Of a stretch of 64,000 nt of DNA, positions 27,544 through 36,526 are shown piece after piece (position 1 is the stretch's first letter; each line of letters starts with the position of its first letter). The translations under genes were made by a program, and so were the position numbers. The stretch covers positions 38,349-102,348 of the forward strand of contig CACMOJ010000002.1 in the NCBI GenBank assembly GCA_902615325.1, written 5' to 3'. Under the pieces are notes generated by a model, which was not told where the DNA came from, did no database searches, and worked only from the letters and a program-made list of their open reading frames with translations. This stretch comes from an uncultured SAR116 cluster alpha proteobacterium (lineage in GTDB: Bacteria; Pseudomonadota; Alphaproteobacteria; Puniceispirillales; Marisalimonadaceae).

Positions 27544-28743
27544 ATGAAAAGTATAATTGTTAAAGAAGATTCTGGTCTTGCCTGGATAAGATTATTATTA
27601 GTATTTATATTATGCACATTAGGCTTTATAGGAATGTGGTCAGTTGTAATGATTTTACCAAGCATTGAAAAAGAATTCCAAATTTCAAGATCTTCAGTAA
27701 CTATACCCTATGTTCTTACTATGTTTGGATTTGGCATAGGAAATATTATAGTTGGAAAATTTTCTGATGAATATGGAATAAAGAAACCTATTATCTTTGG
27801 TTTCATAATATTAATTGCTCTTTATTTTGTTTCAGTGCTATCACCGAATTTTTACATTCTATCAATAATACAATTTGGATTAGGCTTTTCATCTGCAGTT
27901 TTTTTTGGGCCTATGATGAACGATATTAGCTATTTTTTTAAAAAAAACAGAGGTTTAGCTGTTTCAATAACTGCAAGTGCACAACATTTTGCAGGTGCAA
28001 TGTGGCCATTTTTTTTAACATTTTTACTATCAGAACAAAAATGGAGAGAAGCACACATATTGATAGCAGTCATATGTTCAATAATTGTCCCAATTTTATG
28101 TTTTGTTGTATTTAAAATAAATTATGATAAAAAATCTTTAATAAATGACTTTGATAGGTTAAAAAATAAGGTAGGAATTCCTTTTTCAGATAACAGCTTC
28201 CAAAGATTGTTAATGATCGCTTCAATCGGCTGTTGTGTTGGTATGTCTACTCCACAAGTTCATATTATTCCATTATGTATTGATCAAGGCATAAGCATCA
28301 TTACTGGAGGAAAAATTTTATCAATAATGTTATTTTGTGCGGTTTTAAGCAGAATAATATTTGGATATATTTCAGATATAATTGGGCCATTAAAAACTTT
28401 ATTAATTGGTTCAAGTTTGCAAATGATAACCTTAATTCTATTTATTCCATTCAATACTTTAACTGGATTATATGTGGTCTCTATTTTATTTGGCCTATCA
28501 CAGGGAGGTATTGTTCCAAGTTATGCTTTGATTGTTAAAAAATATTTACCTAATAAAGATGCTGCAGAAAGAATTGGGTTAATAATTTTTTTTACAATTA
28601 TAGGAATGTCAATTGGAGGATGGATGTCAGGAAAAATTTATGATTTTTCAAATTCTTATACATTTGGATTTGTGAACAGTATTCTTTGGAATTTAATTAA
28701 TGTTATAATTATTATTTATCTATACTTTTCTATAAAAAAGTAG
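27544..28743 (+). CDS. major facilitator superfamily transporter
   Basis: A 399-residue protein with about 12 hydrophobic helices and the MFS loop motif GKFSDEYGIKKP between helices 2 and 3, repeated in weaker form as GYISDIIGPLKT in the second half. The pattern resembles oxalate/formate-type and monocarboxylate carriers. The substrate is not predicted. The divergent neighbour is a PhyH dioxygenase, so it may import that enzyme's substrate; this is inference from position only. Confidence 0.87.
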   Translation: MKSIIVKEDSGLAWIRLLLVFILCTLGFIGMWSVVMILPSIEKEFQISRSSVTIPYVLTMFGFGIGNIIVGKFSDEYGIKKPIIFGFIILIALYFVSVLSPNFYILSIIQFGLGFSSAVFFGPMMNDISYFFKKNRGLAVSITASAQHFAGAMWPFFLTFLLSEQKWREAHILIAVICSIIVPILCFVVFKINYDKKSLINDFDRLKNKVGIPFSDNSFQRLLMIASIGCCVGMSTPQVHIIPLCIDQGISIITGGKILSIMLFCAVLSRIIFGYISDIIGPLKTLLIGSSLQMITLILFIPFNTLTGLYVVSILFGLSQGGIVPSYALIVKKYLPNKDAAERIGLIIFFTIIGMSIGGWMSGKIYDFSNSYTFGFVNSILWNLINVIIIIYLYFSIKK

Positions 28744-28796
28744 AATATTTATTTAGTATTATTTAAGATTTTTTTATTGATGTCGTTTTTTTATTT

Positions 28797-29396
28797 ATGA
28801 AAATTATTATATTGTCATTTCTAATACTTTTTAATATTTCAAATAACGCAATGTCGTGTCCTTCTAGCGGCGACGGTGATTGTCTTCCAAGTAATAAAAA
28901 TTATAATAAGACTTCAAATAAATCTCTTACAGAGAAAACTGATACAGGTTCAATACCTAATTATACAAACTCAAGTGATGATGGTGACGGCTATCCAGAA
29001 GATTTTGTAATAAAAAAAAGTAGTTATTTAGAAAGTATAAACAAAAAATCAAAATTAAATAATGAAATTAATAAAATAAATTTTGATTTAGAAAACATTA
29101 TTTATGCCTCATCTAAACAATACAGTTCAGATTTTAATAATAAAATTAATAATAAGCTATTCGTTGTTAATCAATTAATTAATCAAAATAAAAATGTTGA
29201 TAAAGATATATTCAGTACACTGAATCAAAAAATTGATAAACTGCTAAACACAATTATTTATTCTTTTAACGATAATAAAACTTTAACACTTTTGACTTAC
29301 GATAAAAATAAAAAAAATGCTTCAGATATGCTTTATAAAGTAAAAAAATATAATGAAATTAATGATATTATAAAAACATTGGAAGTTATGAATTAA
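28797..29396 (+). CDS. secreted Asp/Asn-rich protein of unknown function
   Basis: Not recognised. It has 199 residues with a signal peptide (residues 1-19, NNAMS), then cysteines in MSCPSSGDGDCLPS and a second Asp-Gly motif, SSDDGDGYPED, that look like metal-binding loops. The rest is a Lys/Asn-rich helical region (about 80-199) with coiled-coil character. Its last 11 nt overlap the convergent GST gene. Codon use is extremely AT-rich. Confidence 0.65.
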   Translation: MKIIILSFLILFNISNNAMSCPSSGDGDCLPSNKNYNKTSNKSLTEKTDTGSIPNYTNSSDDGDGYPEDFVIKKSSYLESINKKSKLNNEINKINFDLENIIYASSKQYSSDFNNKINNKLFVVNQLINQNKNVDKDIFSTLNQKIDKLLNTIIYSFNDNKTLTLLTYDKNKKNASDMLYKVKKYNEINDIIKTLEVMN

Positions 29397-30225
29397 TATT
29401 ATTAAAATCTTTTGATGAGTGCCTTTCTCTTAATTGATAGTCTGGGTTCCCACTTACCTTATTTACTATTTTACCTCTCTTAACAGCAGGTCTCGAATTA
29501 ATTGTTTCAGCCCATCTGAGTACATTTTTATATGATGTTGCGTCTAAAAAATCAGCTGCTGAATATAATTTACCTAATGTTAATTGGCCATACCAAGACC
29601 AAATAGCTATATCTGCAATTGTATATTGATCTGCACATATAAAATCTTTATTTATAAGATGTTGATTTAATAAGTCTAATTGTCTTTTTGTTTCCATTGC
29701 ATATCTGTTAATTGGATACTCATACTTTTCAGGCGCATAGTTATAAAAGTGCCCAAATCCTCCTCCCAAATAAGGTGAGCTACTCATTTGCCAAAACAAC
29801 CAATTGATGCATTCTACTCTTAATTCCTTAACTTTTGGAATAAATTTATCAAATTTTTCAGCTAAATATAGAAGTATAGAGCCTGATTCAAAAACATTTA
29901 TAGTTTTACCATTACTATAATCAACAAGTGCAGGAATCTTTGAATTTGGATTAATTTCAACAAAACCAGTAGAAAACTGATCACCTTTGCTTATTTCAAT
30001 TAGCCAGGCATCATAATCTGCATCTTTAATATTTAACTCTAACAATTCTTCAAGTAGAATTGTAATTTTTATACCATTAGGTGTACCTTGAGAATATAAT
30101 TGAAGTTTATGTTTTCCAACTGGCAAATCTTTTTCAAACCTAGATCCTGAGGTTGGTCGATTTATTTTAGCAAACTTACCACCATTTTCTTTATCCCATT
30201 CCCATTTTTTTGGAGGTATATACAT
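29386..30225 (-). CDS. yghU: glutathione S-transferase, YghU-type (disulfide-bond reductase)
   Basis: A 279-residue GST of the Nu class. The N-terminal extension YIPPKKWEWDKENGGKFAKIN is the hallmark of YghU. The thioredoxin-like half then has TPNGIKITILLEEL and the ESGSILLYLAEKF glutathione site, and the helical half has ADQYTIADIAIWSWYG. Such enzymes reduce disulfides with bound glutathione. Length and domain order are normal. It converges with the secreted-protein gene (11-nt overlap). Confidence 0.93.
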   Translation of the reverse strand: MYIPPKKWEWDKENGGKFAKINRPTSGSRFEKDLPVGKHKLQLYSQGTPNGIKITILLEELLELNIKDADYDAWLIEISKGDQFSTGFVEINPNSKIPALVDYSNGKTINVFESGSILLYLAEKFDKFIPKVKELRVECINWLFWQMSSSPYLGGGFGHFYNYAPEKYEYPINRYAMETKRQLDLLNQHLINKDFICADQYTIADIAIWSWYGQLTLGKLYSAADFLDATSYKNVLRWAETINSRPAVKRGKIVNKVSGNPDYQLRERHSSKDFNNINS

Positions 30226-30257
30226 AATGTGCTCCTTTATAGGTTAAATAAAATAAA

Positions 30258-30398
30258 TTATTTAACTTCCTTTAGTGTTTCGACAATACTATCCCTCGCA
30301 CCACTGTCTAAAAAAAAGTCTTTTAATGTATTAGAAATTTCAGGATAATAAGTAGATAATCCAATTCCAATTATAATTCCTATAATAATTTTAATCAT
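30258..30398 (-). CDS. small single-pass membrane protein (46 aa)
   Basis: A complete 46-codon frame starting ATG at 30398, with GGAG 7 nt upstream. The peptide starts MIKIIIGIIIGIGLSTYYPE, a Gly-containing transmembrane helix, and continues with a charged tail ending LKEVK. It lies 32 nt upstream of the yghU start on the same strand, so the two may be co-transcribed. It resembles the tiny envelope peptides common in streamlined marine bacteria; function unknown. Confidence 0.65.
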   Translation of the reverse strand: MIKIIIGIIIGIGLSTYYPEISNTLKDFFLDSGARDSIVETLKEVK

Positions 30399-30451
30399 GT
30401 CATTACTCCACATAAAGAATTTAATTTAAACAATAAATTTGTAAATAAAAA

Positions 30452-30850
30452 TTAAATATTTTTTAAATAACTAGGATCTAAATTAAAATCTTTATACCCT
30501 TGATAAATTAAATTTAAATAAGTATTAGATGGTCTTAATAATTTATTTGAATTCATTACATATGTCATTGCTTTAATTGAATAACATTTAAAATATATTT
30601 TTGAATATAAAATTGGAAAATTTTCATAAATATCTAATTTTTTCTCGCAATGCTTTGTAATTTTCCATAAACCAATTGGAACGAAACTATTATTATTTTT
30701 GACAATATTTGCATATCTATTAAAAGACAATCTCCATCCAGAAAGCTTATTTACACTAACTCCGTTTAGTTGAAATACTTGTTTCGCCCTAGGACACCGT
30801 GAACTCATTAGTTTTACATTTAAATTTGATCCATAAGCTATGTAATACAT
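30452..30850 (-). CDS. gamma-glutamylcyclotransferase-like protein
   Basis: A 132-residue protein of the GGCT/AIG2 fold. The substrate loop YIAYGSNLN lies at the N-terminus and the catalytic Glu is probably in IYENFPILY near residue 80. Family enzymes release 5-oxoproline from gamma-glutamyl peptides. ATG at 30850 places the YGSN loop at the usual position; an in-frame codon 21 nt upstream is less likely. It directly follows a decayed DUF924 gene in the same direction. Confidence 0.8.
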   Translation of the reverse strand: MYYIAYGSNLNVKLMSSRCPRAKQVFQLNGVSVNKLSGWRLSFNRYANIVKNNNSFVPIGLWKITKHCEKKLDIYENFPILYSKIYFKCYSIKAMTYVMNSNKLLRPSNTYLNLIYQGYKDFNLDPSYLKNI

Positions 30851-30869
30851 AAAAAGCAATTCCAGATGC

Positions 30870-31400
30870 ATTTAAAAAAATAATACCTAATCAGTTTATT
30901 TTCTATTAAGTATTTTATTATAATGCAGAAATCTATCAAAATTTCTAATAATATTAAAGCGTTTAAGAGTAGAACGAAAATTCTCCTGAGCTCCAAAATA
31001 ACTATATAACTTTAATGAAATAACCTGATCATAATAAATTTCACTATGCATAAAGGCATAAATGCAAATGTCTTTTCATTTTTATTTAATTTTTGATGAA
31101 GTTGTAAACAAATTAACTCTTTTGATAAAAAGATAGCGATATGGTCTTGATGATAAGCTTCTGGTTTCTCTCTAAAAAAATTTCTAAAAATTAATCAATG
31201 AATATAATTTTAGCTAATCTTCCTTTTTCAGATATCTTCAGGAATTTAATTTACTTTTAATCACATTAGAATTAATATTTGAAAACCACATCTACGAAGA
31301 TCATCAAATTTTCAATCTCTTTTACTATCATTATGGTTCATTTTCATGAAACCAAAAAGTAAGAATATCATTAAAATGCAAGGTTCATTTCCAAATTTTT
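30870..31400 (-). pseudogene. decayed DUF924-family gene
   Basis: No long frame is open here, but fragments in different minus-strand frames line up in order with DUF924 proteins. They are ILTFWFHENEP (near 31334-31370), LAKIIFID plus RNFFREKPEAYHQDHIA (31230-31130), MHSEIYYDQ (near 31035), FGAQENF (near 30990) and RNFDRFLHYNKILNRK (30958-30899). The last matches the family ending RFGRFPHRNxxLGRxST, here broken by a TAA where Ser is expected. At least three frameshifts and several stops are needed. It is a real relic rather than one sequencing slip. Confidence 0.72.
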
Positions 31401-31433
31401 ATTCAAATATCTAAAAGATGGTAACCCAACCAA

Positions 31434-32612
31434 TTAAATTTCAAAATGCTCAAGTTGAGTTTTATTTTTATTAATATAACTCCAATCGTAGATTACACCA
31501 AGCCCCTCACCATCAGGAACATCTACAAACCCATTTTCATCAACACAATCAAGCATATCACTATATCCACATAAGTATACAGGTGGTATAGCATTATCAC
31601 AGTCTGGACCAACTAAAGCTACCTCGTAGTAATTTGTATTTCTAATTGCAGACATCATAATTCTATGAGCTGGTCCACAAGCATGTATCTCAACATCAAC
31701 TCCTAAAGATTCTGCTAGATGTGCGATCTTCATTCCTCCAGTTATCCCCATATCATATTCGGGATCCATTCTTAAAAAATCTGTTCCTCCTGCTAAAACA
31801 AAATCTGCTTTAGGCTCTACCCCTCTTACATGTTCTGTTTGAAGTATTGGAGTTTTTATAAAACTTCTAAGCTTTTTATGACCAAAAGCTGACACACCAG
31901 AATCTCTATATGGATCCTCAAGCCAAAAGTAATTTGCTTCATCACATGCTTTGCCGACAGCCAAAGCATCCGCAAAAGTTCTTAATTCACAGGCAGGGTC
32001 TAGCATTAAAGTCATTTTGTGACCAACTTTTTTTGCAACATGTAGAATATTACCAATTTCTTCTTTGACATTTCCCTCATTCCAACCATGAATTTTGAAG
32101 GCTTTATATCCAATATCAAAACATTTTTCAGCAAAGTCTGCATATGCTTCTTTGCAGTCTAATCCACCATTCCTATCTCCATGATATGTACTAGCATATG
32201 CTGGAAGTTTATTTTTAAAACCACCTAACAAATTTTTTACTGAACATTTATATTTTTTACCAAACCAATCCCACAAGGCAATATCAATAGGTCCATGTCC
32301 CATATGATCAAATTGTCTTAATTCACGTTTAAAATCATCATAAATACCCTCTCTTTCTTCAGCATGTCTTCCAAGTAATTTAGGGGCAAGCATACATGAT
32401 TGTGCAAAAGTTGAAGCAGTTGAACACCAGTGAGTAACATATTCACCAACAGTTCCGTCATCTGTAATTATTTTAATAGCAAACTTTTTTAATTCACTGA
32501 CCTCACCTCTTGAATAACCAAAAGCACCTACACTATTAGCCCCAGTTAAATTACCTAAATTATTAACAGGGAATTTAAATTCGTGAAGTTCAACTTTTTT
32601 GATTAATGTCAT
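31434..32612 (-). CDS. mandelate racemase/enolase-superfamily dehydratase
   Basis: A 392-residue enolase-superfamily protein. The N-terminal capping domain is followed by a barrel with the KxH-type base in AFKIHGWN near residue 170. The metal ligands are likely Asp in MLDPAC, Glu in WLEDPYR and Glu in QTEHVRG, and a His in EIHACGPAH completes the site. Such enzymes usually dehydrate sugar acids. The substrate is unknown. It is last in an apparent operon with an extended SDR and a PhyH oxygenase (3-nt gap to PhyH). Confidence 0.88.
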   Translation of the reverse strand: MTLIKKVELHEFKFPVNNLGNLTGANSVGAFGYSRGEVSELKKFAIKIITDDGTVGEYVTHWCSTASTFAQSCMLAPKLLGRHAEEREGIYDDFKRELRQFDHMGHGPIDIALWDWFGKKYKCSVKNLLGGFKNKLPAYASTYHGDRNGGLDCKEAYADFAEKCFDIGYKAFKIHGWNEGNVKEEIGNILHVAKKVGHKMTLMLDPACELRTFADALAVGKACDEANYFWLEDPYRDSGVSAFGHKKLRSFIKTPILQTEHVRGVEPKADFVLAGGTDFLRMDPEYDMGITGGMKIAHLAESLGVDVEIHACGPAHRIMMSAIRNTNYYEVALVGPDCDNAIPPVYLCGYSDMLDCVDENGFVDVPDGEGLGVIYDWSYINKNKTQLEHFEI

Positions 32613-32615
32613 AAT

Positions 32616-33410
32616 TTATTTCTCATATACAACAGGAAAATCTTCAACATCTAATTTATCTCCAGTATTTAACTGAACATGATCAAAGGGAGGTGAACCT
32701 TTCCCTTTTCTATCAACAAAACGTGTCTTTTCACCAACACACCTTGCCGAAAAAACTCGTCTTCTTAAACTTTCATTTAAATTGGCACTTGCACCATGAA
32801 TTATTCTAAAATCAAAAGCTATTGCATCACCTGGCTCCATATCCCAAGCAAGGATATCATAAGAACCTAAATTATTTTCTATATCTGGCATTTCTTCACT
32901 ATTATCATTTTCGTATAAATCATTTCCATTAAATCTTTTAGGTCTATGAATTTTACCAGTCAAATGAGATTTAGATATACATTTTAAACTTATTTCTTTT
33001 GATATTGGATCTAATGGTATCCAAAAACTTACATTTTGAACACCATCAACGCAATAATATGGAAGGTCTTGATGCCATGGAGTAGCTAAAGATGATCCAG
33101 GCTCTTTGACTAAAACATGATCATGAAAAAAACGAGTAAATTGTGAAGCCATTAAAGCAGAAGAAATTTTTCCAATATCAGAATTAAAAATAAAATCTTT
33201 AAATTCATCAATCCTATTCCAGTTACATAAATCTTGAAAAAATTTTGCAGTACCATCTTCAGGTAAGTATGATCTTTCTCTTGGACTCGGATTTTTAATT
33301 AATTTTTCAATTCCAGTTTCTAAAGTTTCAACCCAATCAATAAAGATTCCTCTTAAAAGAATAGCACCTTCTTCTTTATAAGATTTAATCTGATTATTTG
33401 AGATATCCAC
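32616..33410 (-). CDS. PhyH-family Fe(II)/2-oxoglutarate dioxygenase
   Basis: A 264-residue oxygenase with HxD in TPWHQDLPYYCVDG near residue 118, a following WIPLDPISKE, the distal His in DFRIIHGASANLN and an Arg in RRRVFSARC. It starts with GTG directly after the upstream stop; AAGG lies 8 nt before, and no ATG is close by. It is the middle gene of a three-gene operon with an extended SDR and an enolase-superfamily enzyme. A role in breaking down a hydroxylated or methylated sugar acid is an inference. Confidence 0.87.
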   Translation of the reverse strand: MDISNNQIKSYKEEGAILLRGIFIDWVETLETGIEKLIKNPSPRERSYLPEDGTAKFFQDLCNWNRIDEFKDFIFNSDIGKISSALMASQFTRFFHDHVLVKEPGSSLATPWHQDLPYYCVDGVQNVSFWIPLDPISKEISLKCISKSHLTGKIHRPKRFNGNDLYENDNSEEMPDIENNLGSYDILAWDMEPGDAIAFDFRIIHGASANLNESLRRRVFSARCVGEKTRFVDRKGKGSPPFDHVQLNTGDKLDVEDFPVVYEK

Positions 33411-34397
33411 TTAGTTAACCTTATTTATTTCTGGACAACGACCTAACTCTTTGAGTTGTTTAAAAGAATTATAAGTATCAATAATTCCTTCTTCAACAGA
33501 ATATGTAGGGTAATTCCCTATTAATTTTCTAAGTGGCTCATCACTTAAATTAGGTGGAAAAGGAAAATTTTGACCTGAGCAAGTTACTTTAGCTTCAGGT
33601 TTAAGAGATTTTAATATAGAGATACCATTTTCAATAGTTTCACATTGACCATTCAAATTAAAAACATAAGCTTTAGTAAATTCCTTCATTACAGAATAAA
33701 TAAATGCTGAAGCCGCTTCTCCTGCATATAACCAGCTATATTTACCCTTATACGGAATATCATATTTTTGATCAAATGCCGCTGATTGAATCGCTATTGT
33801 ATTTTTTGAACTTACACCTTGATCTCTTGTTAATCCATAAACAATATTTGGTCTAATACCAATTGAAGGTATTTGAAGATCTGCATTATAAACATAAGCT
33901 GTGTGTTCATTAGCTTGTTTATAAACACCATAAAATGTTTCTTTCCACTTCCCGCCAGGAGGCATGCCTAAAGAAGCTACCGATGAAGCATAAACTATTC
34001 TTCTTAATCCAATTTCTCTGCAAACCTCAAATACATTAATTGTACCCTCAATATTTACTCTTGCGCCTAAAGCAGGATCTGCTGCGCAAAAAGGCACTTG
34101 TAAACCTGCTAAGTGAATTATTGCAGAGGGATTATATTTTTTTACTAAATTAAGTAGCTCAGGATAATTAGTAACATCGTTTTTTTCCCAGGGAACATTT
34201 TTTGAATCATCTCCCAATATCAAATTTAATCTTCTCTTTGATTCAGAAATATCAAAACCTACACATGGGATTTTTGATTTAGTTAAAATTGATAAAACCC
34301 AACTTCCAATACATCCACCAGCTCCTGTTACTATAATTGGAGTTTTAAAATCATGCTCATTAATTATAAATTTATTTGTTAAAAAATCTAAACTCAT
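33411..34397 (-). CDS. NAD-dependent epimerase/dehydratase (extended SDR)
   Basis: A 328-residue extended SDR. The Rossmann motif TGAGGCIGSW is near residue 24, IIHLAGLQVPF near residue 95, the catalytic Ser is in YASSVASLG and the YxxxK in YGVYKQANE near residue 160. It would act on a nucleotide sugar or a uronate. The 0-nt junction with the PhyH gene and the enolase-type gene beyond it suggest sugar-acid metabolism rather than cell-wall synthesis. Confidence 0.87.
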   Translation of the reverse strand: MSLDFLTNKFIINEHDFKTPIIVTGAGGCIGSWVLSILTKSKIPCVGFDISESKRRLNLILGDDSKNVPWEKNDVTNYPELLNLVKKYNPSAIIHLAGLQVPFCAADPALGARVNIEGTINVFEVCREIGLRRIVYASSVASLGMPPGGKWKETFYGVYKQANEHTAYVYNADLQIPSIGIRPNIVYGLTRDQGVSSKNTIAIQSAAFDQKYDIPYKGKYSWLYAGEAASAFIYSVMKEFTKAYVFNLNGQCETIENGISILKSLKPEAKVTCSGQNFPFPPNLSDEPLRKLIGNYPTYSVEEGIIDTYNSFKQLKELGRCPEINKVN

Positions 34398-34443
34398 GCT
34401 TCACCTCAATAAATGATATATGTAAAATTAAATATCTCCAATT

Positions 34444-35196
34444 CTAATTTTTAAAATCTTTTACACATCTAAAACCAATATATACAGCTGACATATTTTT
34501 TGGTTTTGTTGCGTTATAACTTTGAATCATTTGATTTTTTCCATACCACCAAGATCCTCCCTTAGTACCTTTGTAGAAATTATCATTAATATCAACCCAT
34601 TCCCAAACATTTCCGCCCATATCATACAATCCATTAATCCCTTTTTTTGTTGAAGAAGTTGATACATGGCCATAACCACGTAACAAAAATTTAGAATATT
34701 TTGAAGAATAATTGAAGTTACAATCATTCAAACAATTGAGACCTAATGTGTTTTCACCAGTTGGGTATGGATAAGTTTTTTTAAATTCAAAACCATCCTT
34801 ATTATTAGGTCTTAACTCAGTATACGCAGATAATTCCCATTCTATAAGTGTAGGAATTCTTTTTTTATTCCATTTACAATAATTTTCTGCTTCATTAAAA
34901 TTGATGTGAACAACAGGCTCATTGTCCAAAGCTGCCAAACCATATGGCCTTTTCCAGTTCCATCCTTTTTTTTGAACCCATCCATTTTCATAGATAAGTC
35001 CACCTCCATTTTTTTCAGCCATAGAAATAAAATTGGTTTCTTTGGCATAAACTTTAAATTCGCCAATAGTAACTTCTGTCTTATCAATTAGAAAGTATGA
35101 AATTTTCTGCATTGTTTTATCATCAGAGTAACTAATAGTAAAATTTAAAAAATAACAGTTTATTATAATCAAAATTTTTAATAATAATTTATGCAT
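34444..35196 (-). CDS. secreted formylglycine-generating-enzyme-fold protein (SUMF1/EgtB-like)
   Basis: A 250-residue protein with a signal peptide (hydrophobic residues 3-22), followed by the FGE-sulfatase fold: IDKTEVTIGEF at the start, AENYCKWNKKRIPTLIEWE, GLYDMGGNVWEWV, KGGSWWYG and a final GFRCVKD. In activating enzymes, two late cysteines bind copper; here only the Cys in GFRC is in place. It may be a structural or ligand-binding FGE-fold protein. No sulfatase gene is in the window. It is 47 nt from the SDR. Confidence 0.83.
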   Translation of the reverse strand: MHKLLLKILIIINCYFLNFTISYSDDKTMQKISYFLIDKTEVTIGEFKVYAKETNFISMAEKNGGGLIYENGWVQKKGWNWKRPYGLAALDNEPVVHINFNEAENYCKWNKKRIPTLIEWELSAYTELRPNNKDGFEFKKTYPYPTGENTLGLNCLNDCNFNYSSKYSKFLLRGYGHVSTSSTKKGINGLYDMGGNVWEWVDINDNFYKGTKGGSWWYGKNQMIQSYNATKPKNMSAVYIGFRCVKDFKN

Positions 35197-35296
35197 AAAA
35201 ATAATCTTTAACTAAAACTTAAATTATCCACTATATAAAACGTTAATACAAAAAATTTTAAACATAATCATATTATAAATACCAGATGCTTTGATA

Positions 35297-35980
35297 TTAT
35301 TTTTTTCTTCTGATTTTTTTTAACAAAAATTTTATTGTAAGTGGTAAAATTCCAATTAGCGAAAAAGAAATTAAAACTTGAAAAGAAAGGATATCTGAAA
35401 AAGAGTTTATTTTAGATAACTCATTTCCTGCATTAACATAAACCAATGTCGCTGGAAACATACCTACCATACTTACCCAGAAAAAAGTGCTCAATTTAAT
35501 AGGTAATAATGAGGTAACAATGTTAACTACAAAAAAAGGGAAGATAGGAACTAATCTTAATGCAAAAATATAAAAAATTCCTTCATTAATAAATTCATTA
35601 TTAATTGTAACTAATTGTTTTTTATATCTCTTTTGTATATAATCATAAAATAAAAATTTAGATGTCAAAAAAGCAATTGATGCACCAATTGTACTACATA
35701 AAGATACTATTAATGTACCTAAACTCAGTCCAAATATGTATCCTGAAAGCAATGATAACAATGTAGCAAATGGAAAAGATAATGCTGAAGATATTATATA
35801 TATTAAAGAAAATATTAAGATAAATGAAAATATATTTTCTTCATAAAATAAACGATAGTTTATTAAATTTTCCTGTACATAACCTAATGTAAAAAAGTTT
35901 TTTAAATCACTAAAAAATAAAATAGATATTAAAATTAATATAAAAAAAAATATGATATATCTTAAATTTTTAAACAGCAT
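35297..35980 (-). CDS. TVP38/TMEM64 (VTT-domain) membrane protein
   Basis: A 227-residue inner-membrane protein with about six helices. The VTT core shows FPFATLLSLLSGYIFG near residue 72, a GASIAF segment and a second re-entrant half with PIFPFFVVN and FFWVSMVGMFPAT. DedA/VTT proteins are linked to lipid scrambling and membrane homeostasis; the bacterial role is unsettled. The MOSC gene ends 16 nt from its start, on the same strand. Confidence 0.87.
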   Translation of the reverse strand: MLFKNLRYIIFFFILILISILFFSDLKNFFTLGYVQENLINYRLFYEENIFSFILIFSLIYIISSALSFPFATLLSLLSGYIFGLSLGTLIVSLCSTIGASIAFLTSKFLFYDYIQKRYKKQLVTINNEFINEGIFYIFALRLVPIFPFFVVNIVTSLLPIKLSTFFWVSMVGMFPATLVYVNAGNELSKINSFSDILSFQVLISFSLIGILPLTIKFLLKKIRRKK

Positions 35981-35996
35981 AATTGTTTTAAATTAA

Positions 35997-36482
35997 TTAA
36001 ACTGGCCTAATTTCATCATTAACTCTAATCCTACCTCCTTTTATTATTTTGCAGTTTAAACCTGAACGGTTATAAAGAGGTAATAAGAGAGGTTTGTTAA
36101 GTAAGTCAGATAAATATTTGCAAGGAAAATTTAATCTGCCACCCTCTAAAATAACTTCGCCAATTTTAATTTTTTTTCCTACCAAATAATTGAGTGGCAC
36201 ACCTTGAGAAGTTAAATTTCTTCTATGCTCATTAGGTTTTAATATGATTTTATCTTTTTGTAATGGTGGCTGATTTTCCTTAAGGGCAATTAAAACCTCA
36301 TTTTCTATTATCGTTACATCTCTGATATCAGGGATATTTGAATACTTTCCTGTATTATTATAATATCTATCACCTTTAATCCCCTTTCCTTCAACCAAAG
36401 TAGCCTCTTTGAGTTCTTTCATGTTTGAAGAAGCTTGTTCAGCTATGTGTATGAATAGTAATTTTCCTGGCCCCCAAATCAT
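35997..36482 (-). CDS. MOSC-domain protein
   Basis: A 161-residue MOSC domain (molybdenum-cofactor sulfurase C-terminal type). Seen are GKGIKGDRYYNNTG near residue 33, EHRRNLTSQGVPLN and a conserved Cys in GLNCKIIKGGRI near residue 147. Family members bind sulfur or molybdopterin. A standalone MOSC protein may handle N-hydroxylated substrates or sulfur transfer. It lies between the VOC and VTT genes, all on the minus strand with short gaps. Confidence 0.88.
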   Translation of the reverse strand: MIWGPGKLLFIHIAEQASSNMKELKEATLVEGKGIKGDRYYNNTGKYSNIPDIRDVTIIENEVLIALKENQPPLQKDKIILKPNEHRRNLTSQGVPLNYLVGKKIKIGEVILEGGRLNFPCKYLSDLLNKPLLLPLYNRSGLNCKIIKGGRIRVNDEIRPV

Positions 36483-36526
36483 AATTGAAAATAAATTAAT
36501 TTATTACTTAATTCAAGTTTCAAAAA

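Noticed and set aside
30870..31400. DUF924 fragments explained by a single sequencing error
   Set aside because: At least three frame changes plus separate nonsense changes are required, more than one homopolymer slip would give.
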